Assembly: GCA_964459985.1 (NCBI GenBank)
Contig: CAYWOS010000031.1
Location: 1-30,555 of the forward strand
Direction of reading: 5' to 3'
Source of the DNA: CAYWOS01 sp964459985
GTDB taxonomy: Bacteria > Bacillota > Clostridia > Christensenellales > Aristaeellaceae
DNA: 30,555 nt
Shown: in pieces, positions 17,601 through 23,720 of the stretch
Layout: each line of letters opens with the position of its first letter
Numbering within the stretch: the stretch's first letter is position 1
Made by a program: the position numbers and the translations under genes
Notes under the pieces: generated by a model
The model's input: the letters and a program-made list of their open reading frames with translations, nothing else
Databases searched by the model: none
What the model was told of the DNA's origin: nothing

Positions 17601-18231
17601 TGGTGTCCACGACGTCGTAGATGTTTTTCGTCGCCGCCGCCGTCATGGCGCGCAGCGTATAGGTGCGCGAGGACACCGCCTGCGCCTTGAGCGCCTCGAG
17701 CGGGCAGGAATTGTTCATTTCATAGGGCAGCACGCCGTACAGGTAGTCCTCGATATAGATGTACGCGATGGTGTAGAGCTTGTACGACGCGCCGCTCTGC
17801 CGGACGATGAAGGACAGATCGCCCGGGTACAGGTTGTTCGGCGACGCCGCCTGCGCGATTTTCAGCCCGTTCGTGCCCGTCGCGGCGTGCCGGCGCAATT
17901 TGAAGGCGGCGCCCATATCGGACGAAGAGCCGTTCGCCGTCAGCGTCAGCCTGCCCGTCGAGGCGTCAAAGCGCACGACGACGGACGAGCCGCTCGCCAG
18001 CGTCTGCGTCGAGGAGCCGTTGACGGTGTAGCTGCCGCTCACGGTGATGTTGAGCGTCGAAGGATTGCCCAGCGACGACAGATACACGCGCACCATGCCG
18101 TTTTGCGTCGCGCCGGACACGAGCGGAGACGAGGCGAGCGAGGCGGCGTCCGCCGCCGTATTCAGGGAAAGCAGCGTCGCCGCGACGAGCAGCAGCGCCG
18201 TTCTTTTGATCCAATCATGCCTACGCGTCAT
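14668..18231 (-). CDS. Secreted SpoIID/LytB-domain protein with nine SH3b repeats
   Basis: This 1,187-residue exported protein begins with a signal peptide (RR/KR start, hydrophobic run, cleavage near ADAAS). A SpoIID/LytB domain spans about 35-460, with YIYIEDYLYGVLPYEM (candidate catalytic Glu171), AQAVSSRTYTLRAM, YYTASNGGQTESV and the C-terminal RRYGHGIGMSQNGAMQMA. SpoIID proteins are lytic transglycosylases that cleave denuded peptidoglycan during spore engulfment; LytB-type relatives enhance amidases. The remaining 700 residues are nine bacterial SH3 domains of about 65 residues (pattern LNLR...GYVM-K/SF-LTL), the later ones joined by Pro-Thr linkers, probably for cell-wall binding. This is far longer than SpoIID (about 340 residues), so a vegetative wall function is as likely as sporulation. 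The ATG at 18231 has GGAGG eight bases before it. Confidence 0.9.
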   Translation of the reverse strand: MTRRHDWIKRTALLLVAATLLSLNTAADAASLASSPLVSGATQNGMVRVYLSSLGNPSTLNITVSGSYTVNGSSTQTLASGSSVVVRFDASTGRLTLTANGSSSDMGAAFKLRRHAATGTNGLKIAQAASPNNLYPGDLSFIVRQSGASYKLYTIAYIYIEDYLYGVLPYEMNNSCPLEALKAQAVSSRTYTLRAMTAAATKNIYDVVDTTGDQVYRGTPSGNANCVSAVDQTKGIVSMNGSDFTATYYTASNGGQTESVKNAWNNTANGYLSVKDDPYDLMSAGARVRSFTINASGAQGNSAFGAILASKAAAAFGYGASVTRISAAVPHTPKYLSPSRLYTKLDLSVVYSLNGASYSGTLTFDIFTELEEQLNMSINSGDNELWTVDAVSGGFVVRARRYGHGIGMSQNGAMQMANMGYTYDQILAFYYTGCRRTQYTLTRSILSPVVEGGDSTEQIIPESPAEIVGGTGCTGVVRLISSDYTLPLRASAETTGDVLCSLPNSAAVNVHGQSGDYYLVSYGRLAGYALKDSLAVSGEVPSSPTIAPTVLYGWAVVKTTLNFRESADQNGRVLATLNIGETLPVLGVTGKWAYIQRGMIAGYVHTDYITLSGAGGTEGVSPDAVGAVVSSATPLRCTASTSGYIAASLPAGAEVAMLSKSGAWTMIRYNKMTGYALTSALTPTGRTTAQTAADSPAPGESYATVTSYTALNLRAAPNLSGALMLEMPGKSTMIVESRGAEWSTVRYQGIRGYAMSKYITFGAFVAVPTQTPDPGALYAKVTTNSSSLNLRSDRSATSKILAYIPKGTMIALTQYGSDWCATSYNGKSGYVMTKYLTLTQTGVTAAPAATPTPTPPAQTGAAYAKVTTRSGSLNLREADNGGARVLTTIPRNSYIAIDRYGASWCMTRYAGYTGYVMTSFLTFVSTPAAPSATPTPSPTPTPAPAYGARYARVTTRSGSLNLRERADGGARVLTTIPRGETVTLTSYGASWCGTSYNGYTGYVMTSFLTLVSSPAAPSATPTPTPPAQTGAAYARVTTQKGSLNLRERASDGARVMTTIPQYATIPVLSYGATWTQTSYNGYTGYVMTKFLTLSAAQTASPPAGQTADDDARDPTLAALPIPVTARISPVGGTYLNLRAGCSLNAAVVKQMPANDYLIVLELGEHWCYIEHEGERGYCLKGYLTINP
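14671..16820 (-). repeat. Nine tandem SH3b-coding repeats with partly identical DNA
   Basis: Nine SH3b-coding units fill the 3' 2.15 kb of the SpoIID-type gene. Units 1-4 and 9 are diverged; units 5-8 are close. A 48-nt stretch coding for the Pro-Thr linker and the start of the next unit is identical at 15131-15178 and 15641-15688. The copies are exactly 510 bp (170 codons, two units) apart. The unit between them has a different linker (15405-15450). This indicates recent duplication or gene conversion. Confidence 0.85.
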
Positions 18232-18255
18232 CCTGCGTTCCTCCGTGCGTCGTTT

Positions 18256-18265
18256 GTGTTAACAC
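18256..18265. repeat. Perfect 10 bp palindrome in the leader of the SpoIID-type gene
   Basis: GTGTTAACAC is self-complementary and lies between the predicted transcription start (about 18276) and the Shine-Dalgarno site. It could be a second operator or be accidental. Confidence 0.4.
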
Positions 18266-18280
18266 TTTTGTAATCATTGA

Positions 18281-18299
18281 TGAGAATACCACATTCTCA
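18281..18299. promoter_or_regulatory. Candidate operator overlapping the SpoIID-gene promoter
   Basis: TGAGAAT-N5-ATTCTCA is a perfect 7 bp inverted repeat (18281-18287 and 18293-18299). It covers the -10 box and part of the spacer, where a bound repressor would block polymerase. I do not recognise the motif as a known operator. Confidence 0.5.
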
Positions 18300-18311
18300 C
18301 GCCGATGTCTA
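18283..18311 (-). promoter_or_regulatory. Promoter of the SpoIID-SH3b / TrmN6 operon
   Basis: On the minus strand, TAGACA (18306-18311) and TATTCT (18283-18288) have exactly 17 bp between them. The leader to the ATG at 18231 is about 45 nt. The resemblance to a housekeeping promoter argues against strictly sporulation-specific expression. Confidence 0.65.
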
Positions 18312-18357
18312 CCCGTTTCGCCATGAAATTGCTGGACGCGGGGGAAGATTTTACATG

Positions 18358-18383
18358 AAAAAAGGGCCGCCTTTCGGCAGCCC
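18358..18383 (-). terminator. Intrinsic terminator, minus strand, at the end of the hairpin block
   Basis: Read on the minus strand, GGGCTGCC-GAAA-GGCGGCCC is followed by T6. The 8 bp stem includes one G-U pair that would be a C-A mismatch in plus-strand RNA, and the loop is a GNRA tetraloop only on the minus strand. The structure is therefore built for minus-strand transcripts arriving from the binding-protein gene at 18656-19813. Confidence 0.8.
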
Positions 18384-18385
18384 CC

Positions 18386-18620
18386 AGGGTGTCGACAAAG
18401 TCGACACCCTCCGCAAAAATGAAGCTTTCATTTTTGCGGTCTGCACGTTTTTCCTGCGCGGCTGTGCCGCGCGGCCGGAAAAACGCGTAAGGAACCGATT
18501 TTCTGCGGAAAATCGTTCCGAAACCACCGCGCATGTCGCTGGTTTCGGATGAGAAACGAAGGGGCTCCGCCCCTTCGTTGCATCCCCGGGAGGAACGACC
18601 GGGGTTTTTCGACGGTCCGG
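18386..18620. repeat. Dispersed palindromic intergenic repeat, copy 1 (complete hairpin block)
   Basis: This 235 bp block has no credible gene and consists of successive hairpins: (a) 18386-18410, 11 bp stem with an AAA loop; (b) 18411-18439, 13 bp stem (CCGCAAAAATGAA) with a 3-nt loop; (c) 18446-18485, CGTTTTTCC and GGAAAAACG enclosing GCGCGGC-TGT-GCCGCGC; (d) 18491-18519, GATTTTC-TGCG-GAAAATC plus 5 bp; (e) about 18519-18547, CGAAACCA/TGGTTTCG; (f) 18555-18579, 11 bp with a TCC loop; (g) 18584-18609, CCCCGG/CCGGGG followed by T5. The first 77 bp from 18389 recur at 30479-30555 with five differences and no gaps. The block is flanked by 22 bp direct repeats (18364-18385 and 18621-18642, one mismatch). 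Confidence 0.8.
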
Positions 18621-18645
18621 GGGCTGCCTTTCGGCAGCCCCCGGA
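18616..18645 (-). terminator. Strong hairpin directly after the Fbp/Afu-type binding-protein gene
   Basis: A perfect 13 bp stem (TCCGGGGGCTGCC on the minus strand) closes on a GAAA tetraloop, 11 nt after the stop codon at 18656. It has no immediate T-tract, so it may act as a 3'-end stabiliser with termination further on at 18358-18383. Confidence 0.6.
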
Positions 18646-18655
18646 ATGAGGATCG

Positions 18656-19813
18656 TTAATTCCTGTGGATCGTCCAGTAGTCCTCGACGTCGAGAATGTT
18701 GTCGTAGATGAAATCGAAGTCCGCCGCCCACAGGGGCACGTCGGAAAGGTTGTCGTTGCCCTCGTACACGGGATTCTCGGGGCGCACCGACCACGAACCG
18801 GCGGAAACGAGCGGCGAATAGCCCTTGCCCTGCCCGTCCTCGCCGCCCATCCAATACTTGATGAACAGCTTCGCGGCGTTGGGATGCGGGCACTCGTTGG
18901 CGATCGCGATGAAGTTGAGCGCCGGGATGCCGTTGGAGACGGAAAGCGTGGCGGGCGTGCCACCGACCAGATAGCCGCTCTCCTGCGCCTTACGCAGCTT
19001 AACGCTCGAGGCGTAGCCCACCGGGGGATTTGTCTGACCGGCGGCGCCGACCAGCTCGATCACCTCGTCCGAGCCCTTGGCGATGATGGGCTGATTGGCG
19101 AGGAAACGCTTGATCCAGGCGTGCGCGGCGGTCGGTTCGTCGGCGGCGAGCTCGATGGGCTTGCCGAACACCTTTTCATAATCGGCCGCCATCTCGTCGG
19201 CGTGCTGCACCATCGCGGTCAGGAGCGCCGAATAGGCGACGTTGCTCACGGGGTCCTGGAAGACCACGCGACCCGTCCATTTTTCGGTCGTCAGATCCCA
19301 CCACGAGGTGAAGGGGCAGGTGTCGTAGACTTCTGTGTTGTAGAACCAGATGTTCAGCTCGATGAGAAGCGGCGCGTAGGCGGCGTAGGCGGCGTCCACA
19401 TTGCCGAAGATCGAAGCCGGGCGGTAGCTGTGCAGCCAGTTCTCGGGGAAGATTTCCTTGATGTAGTCGCCGGTGACTTCCTTGGAGTGCAGGATGTCCA
19501 CGTTGCGGATGTTCGCCTCATACTCGGTGACGTACTGCTCCTTGAGCGTGCTGGCCGAGATGTCCTTGACCTCGACGTTGATGCCGGGGTACGCTTCCAT
19601 GAAGGAAGCGGCGACCTTGGCGGTGCGGCTGGAGATCGTGTAGATGACGAGCGATCCCTCCGCCTTCGCCTTTTCGTAGAGCGCCTCCATGCTCTCATCC
19701 AGGAACAGGCCGTTTTCGGTCGCCCACGCGATTTCCTTTTCGCCGGCGAGCGCCATCGGCGCCGTCAGCAGCGCGAGGGTCAGGGCAAGGGCGAGTACGC
19801 GAAGCCATTTCAT
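18656..19813 (-). CDS. Fbp/Afu-type ABC transporter extracellular substrate-binding protein
   Basis: This 385-residue exported binding protein has a signal peptide with an Ala-X-Ala site (PMALA-GEK) and no lipobox cysteine. The mature part resembles FbpA/AfuA-like proteins: LVIYTISSRTAKVAASFMEA near the N-terminus, then DILHSKEVTGDYIKE, WWDLTTEKWTGRVVFQDP, and a C-terminal half ending in Asp- and Trp-rich sequence. I do not see the paired tyrosines that coordinate iron in FbpA, so ferric iron is doubtful. Phosphosugars, phosphonates or other small anions are possible. It is the last gene of a permease-ATPase-binding protein operon. The ATG at 19813 has AAAGGAGG eight bases before it. Confidence 0.88.
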   Translation of the reverse strand: MKWLRVLALALTLALLTAPMALAGEKEIAWATENGLFLDESMEALYEKAKAEGSLVIYTISSRTAKVAASFMEAYPGINVEVKDISASTLKEQYVTEYEANIRNVDILHSKEVTGDYIKEIFPENWLHSYRPASIFGNVDAAYAAYAPLLIELNIWFYNTEVYDTCPFTSWWDLTTEKWTGRVVFQDPVSNVAYSALLTAMVQHADEMAADYEKVFGKPIELAADEPTAAHAWIKRFLANQPIIAKGSDEVIELVGAAGQTNPPVGYASSVKLRKAQESGYLVGGTPATLSVSNGIPALNFIAIANECPHPNAAKLFIKYWMGGEDGQGKGYSPLVSAGSWSVRPENPVYEGNDNLSDVPLWAADFDFIYDNILDVEDYWTIHRN

Positions 19814-19859
19814 GGGTCATTCCTCCTTTTTATCCGATCAATCCTTGCGGATCAACAGT

Positions 19860-20975
19860 CTACTCCGCGGTGCAGCGCTTAACGAGCCGGCCGCTTTCGC
19901 TCTCGAACACATTAATGCATTCGGGCGGCACGGACAGCGCGATCTCCCGATCGGCGTCGAAATGGCGGATGCCGAGCAATTTGCACAGGAACTGCTCGCC
20001 GCCGAGCGAGAGCTGCAAAAGCGTTTCCGAGCCGGCGGGCATACAGGAATACACGCGCGCCCTGACGGCGCCGTCCGGCGTGATCCCGATCTGCTCGGGG
20101 CGGAAGCCGATCCGGCAGTCGAACGCGCTCCCGGGCATCGCGTCCCCGATAAGCGCGTCGCCCGAAAACGTCATGTCGCCCAGCGCGCTCGTCACGCGGA
20201 GGACGCCGTTTTCCGTGACGGCGCGGCCCGAAATCAGGTTGATGCGCGGGTTGCCGATGAAGTTCGCCACGCGCAGCGTTGCGGGATTGCGATAGATTTC
20301 CATCGGCGGATCGACCTGCTCGATCGCGCCGTCAAAGAACACGGCGATGCGCGTCGAGAGCGTCAGCGCCTCGACCTGATCATGCGTGACATAGATGACC
20401 GTCGCGCCCAGCTCCTGATGCAGCCGTTTCAGCTCGCCGCGCATATCGATGCGCAGCTTGGCGTCCAGATTGGAGAGCGGCTCGTCGAGCAGGAGCAGGC
20501 GCGGCGAGGACGCGATGGCGCGCGCGATGGCGACGCGCTGCTGCTGGCCGCCCGACAGCTCGGAGGGATACCGCCGCGAGAACTCGAGGATCTGCATCCT
20601 TTGAAGCGCGCTGTCCACCAGCCGTTTGATCTCCGCCTTCGCCGTCTTTTGCACCTGCAAACCGAACGCGACGTTTTCAAACACCGTCATATGCGGCCAC
20701 AGGGCGTAGCTCTGGAACACCAGATTCAGCCCGCGCTTGGCGGGCGGCGCGAAAAACTGCTCGTCGGCGTTGACGACGGGCTTGCCGTCCATGAAGATTT
20801 TGCCGCTCTGCGGGCGCTCCAGCCCGGCGACGACGCGCAGCGTGGTCGTTTTGCCGCAGCCCGACGGCCCCAGCAGCGTCATGAACTCGCCGTCGTTGAT
20901 CGTCAGATCGACGTCGCGCAGGACGTGGTTTTCCCCGTAAAACTTGTTGATTTTCTTAAGTTCGATCCTGCTCAT
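19860..20975 (-). CDS. ABC transporter ATP-binding protein (FbpC/PotA-like, with TOBE domain)
   Basis: This 371-residue ATPase drives the Fbp/Afu-type importer. It has Walker A GPSGCGKTT (36-44), the Q-loop in VFQSYALWPHMTVFENVAFG, the signature LSGGQQQR, Walker B LLLLDEPLSNLDAKLR and the switch His in YVTHDQVEAL. A regulatory TOBE domain fills about 245-371. It sits between the fused permease (7 bp upstream) and the binding protein (46 bp downstream). Its Shine-Dalgarno site (GTGAGG) overlaps the permease stop codon, so the two are probably translationally coupled. Confidence 0.95.
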   Translation of the reverse strand: MSRIELKKINKFYGENHVLRDVDLTINDGEFMTLLGPSGCGKTTTLRVVAGLERPQSGKIFMDGKPVVNADEQFFAPPAKRGLNLVFQSYALWPHMTVFENVAFGLQVQKTAKAEIKRLVDSALQRMQILEFSRRYPSELSGGQQQRVAIARAIASSPRLLLLDEPLSNLDAKLRIDMRGELKRLHQELGATVIYVTHDQVEALTLSTRIAVFFDGAIEQVDPPMEIYRNPATLRVANFIGNPRINLISGRAVTENGVLRVTSALGDMTFSGDALIGDAMPGSAFDCRIGFRPEQIGITPDGAVRARVYSCMPAGSETLLQLSLGGEQFLCKLLGIRHFDADREIALSVPPECINVFESESGRLVKRCTAE

Positions 20976-20982
20976 GCTGACC

Positions 20983-22842
20983 TCACAGTCCGGAAGCGAT
21001 ATCGGCGTGGAAGAAGCGGTTGGCGATCCAGTAGAAGAAAAATACCATGACGAACATGACGACGGCGACGGCGTTCGCTGACTGCGGGAAGCCCGAGATC
21101 GAATAGGAATACGCCATGTAGGACAGCGTCGCCTGCGACGGGCTCATCAGGATGACGATCAAATCGAGCTCCTTCATGATGCTGATGAGGATGAGCATCA
21201 GCCCGCTCATGAAGCCGTTCTTGCTCAACGGCGTGATAATGCGCGCAAAGCGCGTCAGGAAGCCGGCGCCCGCGAGCTGCCCCGCCTCTTCCAGTTCCTG
21301 CGAAATCTGCATCATGTTCGCCGTGCCGGCGCGCGAGGCGAAGGGCAGATGCTTGACGATGCTGACCAGCACCAGAATGGCGAAGGTGCCGTACAGCGAG
21401 GGAATAACGGTGATCTCGCGCCCGAACAGGCTGATTTTCGTATCGGTGGCGAACATGGCGAGATACATCGCGCCGAAAGCGATGGAGGGGATCAGGTACG
21501 GGATAAAGGTCATCTGCTCGACCAGCTTGCCCGATTTCAGCCCGCGCCCGCGCGAATTGATGTAGCCGATGATCTGCCCCAGCAAGGTGGCGATGACGCT
21601 GGTCAGCCCGACGAGCTTGAGCGTATTCCAGACATACTTCCAGAAATCCGCCGATTTGAGCATGCCGGGCAGGCCGTCGTTGAGGTCGGGCACGGCGTCG
21701 CCGATCCAGTAATGCAGCGTGAAATTATCCAGCCCGTACACGCCCTCGCGCAGCATGAAGGACTGATAGACGAGGATGCCAAGCGGCAGCAGCACGGCGA
21801 CGCACAGGAACAGGAACATCATCGCCGTGATGGGATACTTCCACCCGCCCAGCCGCATGGGCGTGGCGCGGCTGCCCTTGCCGCCGATGGTGACGAAGGA
21901 TTTGCGCGAGCCGATGAGCTTCTGATTGATCAGGATGTTGACCGACGCGATGAGGATCAGGCACAAACTGATGCCGAACGCGATGCCCTTTTCGCTGGTC
22001 ACCTTGGCGTACAGGGAGGTCGATATCGTGTAATAATTCACCTTCAGCCCGAGGAACGACGGCACGCCGAAGGTGCCCATCGATTTGGAAAAGGTCAGGA
22101 TCACGGCGGAAAGAATGGCGGGCAGCACGAGCGGGAAAGTGATCTTCCGCAAGATCATGCCCTTGCCCGCGCCCACGATCTCGCCCATTTCCTCAAGCTC
22201 GGCGTTGACCGAGCGAAGCGCCGCCGAAACGAGCAGATAGGAATAGGCGTAGTAATGGATGGACAGGACGATGACGATGGGCACGGGGCCGTACGCCAGC
22301 CAGTCGGGCGAGGAAATCCCGAGATAGGACAAAAAGCCCGCCGCGCCGCCGATGCGCTCGTTGCGGAACACCGCCAGCCACGCCATGGATTTGCACCACG
22401 AGGGCAGCATGTAGGGCACGATCACGGAGAGCGAAAAGAAGCGCTTGAAGGGCAGATCGGTGCGCACCATGAGCCACGCGATGAGCGCGCCCAGCGTAAT
22501 GCTGATCATCGTCGTGCTCAAGGCGATGACCAGCGAATTGCCAAGCGGCACCCAGAACAGGTTCCTCGATACGTCGCTGAACAAAAGACGGTTCCAGTAG
22601 TATAGAGTAAACTCGCCCGCCTGCGTGCCGTCGCGGACACGGCGCAGATCGGACTTGGCGAGCGTGAGCGTCGTCGCGATCATTTCGGCGAGCGGCACGA
22701 TGATGAGATACGCCAGAACGATCACCGACACGAATACGATGACGTTGTACGGCTTCGTCACGGCGTTGATCAGCATATTGCGCGCGCGGCGGCCGCGCGA
22801 AAAATCGCCGCGTTCGCCGCCTCGGACAAATCGCCTGCCCAT
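20983..22842 (-). CDS. ABC transporter permease with two fused membrane domains (FbpB-like)
   Basis: This 619-residue permease has two BPD_transp_1 units in one chain. Each has about six membrane segments and an EAA loop for contacting the ATPase: LEEMGEIVGAGKGMILRKIT in the first half and LEEAGQLAGAGFLTRFARII in the second. Fusion of both halves is usual for FbpB/ThiP-type importers. The start is ATG 22842, with GGGAGGGA six bases before it. The frame is open to 22905, but that lies in the -35 box of the promoter. The basic N-terminus (MGRRFVRGGERGDFSRGRR) precedes the first membrane segment. Confidence 0.93.
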   Translation of the reverse strand: MGRRFVRGGERGDFSRGRRARNMLINAVTKPYNVIVFVSVIVLAYLIIVPLAEMIATTLTLAKSDLRRVRDGTQAGEFTLYYWNRLLFSDVSRNLFWVPLGNSLVIALSTTMISITLGALIAWLMVRTDLPFKRFFSLSVIVPYMLPSWCKSMAWLAVFRNERIGGAAGFLSYLGISSPDWLAYGPVPIVIVLSIHYYAYSYLLVSAALRSVNAELEEMGEIVGAGKGMILRKITFPLVLPAILSAVILTFSKSMGTFGVPSFLGLKVNYYTISTSLYAKVTSEKGIAFGISLCLILIASVNILINQKLIGSRKSFVTIGGKGSRATPMRLGGWKYPITAMMFLFLCVAVLLPLGILVYQSFMLREGVYGLDNFTLHYWIGDAVPDLNDGLPGMLKSADFWKYVWNTLKLVGLTSVIATLLGQIIGYINSRGRGLKSGKLVEQMTFIPYLIPSIAFGAMYLAMFATDTKISLFGREITVIPSLYGTFAILVLVSIVKHLPFASRAGTANMMQISQELEEAGQLAGAGFLTRFARIITPLSKNGFMSGLMLILISIMKELDLIVILMSPSQATLSYMAYSYSISGFPQSANAVAVVMFVMVFFFYWIANRFFHADIASGL

Positions 22843-22876
22843 CGCGCGTCCCTCCCGACCGTCTTCCCTTTCCCAC

Positions 22877-22905
22877 ATTTTATGACAAATAACGCCGCTT
22901 GTCAA
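22877..22905 (-). promoter_or_regulatory. Promoter of the Fbp/Afu-type transporter operon, with a dyad over the -35 box
   Basis: On the minus strand, TTGACA (22900-22905) and TAAAAT (22877-22882) are exactly 17 bp apart; the start falls near 22870. The -35 box lies in an inverted repeat with arms CGCCGC and GCGGCG (about 22893-22912), a possible operator. A GC-rich hairpin region (about 22908-22945) separates it from the response-regulator stop and may terminate that operon. Confidence 0.75.
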
Positions 22906-22950
22906 GGCGGCGCGGCGCGCCCGCCGGGAAAGCCCGCGGGCGGCGCGGCG

Positions 22951-23706
22951 TCAGAGCGTGCCGCGGTATTCCATCGGCGTCTTGCCGGTGATTCGCTTGA
23001 AGGTACGGCTGAAATGCGCGACGTCGGCGTAGCCGACGGCGGCCGAAATATCGCCGATGCGCCGCGCGGGATCGGCGAGCAGCTCCTTGGCCTTTTCGAC
23101 GCGCAGGTCGTTCACGATGTCCAGAAAGCTCTGCTTGAGATGCCGGTTGATGAGCTTGCTCAAATGCCACTGGCTGACGTACACCTGCTCCGCCACATCG
23201 TTCAGGGTCAGGCGCTCGGCGTAGTGCGCCCGGATATACTTGAGCGCCGCGCGCGCCATGAACGCGCCCGCCTCGCTGTTGTCCTCCGCGTCCTCCGGCG
23301 CGTCCCCGGCGTCGGCAGAAGCCTGCGGCAGCGCGCGCAAACGCGCCGTCATGACCGAGACCGCCTCGCGCAGTTCCTCCATCTTGCTCGGCTTGAGAAG
23401 GTATCGGCACACGCCGAGCGACAGCGCCTGCTTGGCGTAATCGAAATCTCGGAACGCCGTCAGCACGGCGATCTGCAGGCGCGGATACTCCGATTTGAGC
23501 GCGGCGATCATCGAAAGCCCGTCCATATTGGGCATGCGGATATCGGCGAACAGGAGATCGGGCGACAGCCGCCGCACGAGCGCGACGCCCTCGCGGCCGT
23601 CCCGCGCGGTTCCGACGACCTCGCAGTCGTACTCGCCCCACGGGAACGCGCGCATAAGCCCCTTGACGATCATTTCCTCGTCGTCCACCAGCGCGACGCG
23701 GTACAT
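22951..23706 (-). CDS. YesN-type response regulator (receiver plus AraC-type DNA-binding domain)
   Basis: This 251-residue regulator has a receiver (1-120) with acidic pocket DDEE (8-11), phosphoacceptor Asp55 in LLFADIRMPNMDG and conserved Lys in YLLKPSK. After an acidic linker comes an AraC-type double helix-turn-helix (about 150-251) with LTLNDVAEQVYVSQWHLSKL and ending FSRTFKRITGKTPMEYR. It is paired with the histidine kinase two genes upstream and probably activates sugar-transport genes. The start is ATG 23706 with GGGAGGGG six bases before it; sequence further upstream in the frame lies inside the binding-protein gene. Its stop is 46 bp from the -35 box of the Fbp/Afu operon. Confidence 0.94.
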   Translation of the reverse strand: MYRVALVDDEEMIVKGLMRAFPWGEYDCEVVGTARDGREGVALVRRLSPDLLFADIRMPNMDGLSMIAALKSEYPRLQIAVLTAFRDFDYAKQALSLGVCRYLLKPSKMEELREAVSVMTARLRALPQASADAGDAPEDAEDNSEAGAFMARAALKYIRAHYAERLTLNDVAEQVYVSQWHLSKLINRHLKQSFLDIVNDLRVEKAKELLADPARRIGDISAAVGYADVAHFSRTFKRITGKTPMEYRGTL

Positions 23707-23720
23707 CCCCGACCCCTCCC

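Noticed and set aside
18277..18552. Small open frames within the hairpin block on both strands
   Set aside because: They follow the palindromes, have no ribosome-binding site or family resemblance, and the paired base changes favour a structural rather than coding role.
18386..18620. CRISPR array or riboswitch in the hairpin block
   Set aside because: The hairpins differ from one another, so there is no repeat-spacer pattern. The block lies at gene 3' ends rather than in leaders, and no known riboswitch core was recognised.
18656..22842. Confident assignment of the Fbp-type importer to ferric iron
   Set aside because: The adjacent iron-binding tyrosines of FbpA were not seen, and this family also carries sugar-phosphates and phosphonates, so the substrate is left open.
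22843..22905. 21-residue N-terminal extension of the fused permease
   Set aside because: The upstream ATG overlaps the -35 box of the operon promoter. ATG 22842 has a good ribosome-binding site.
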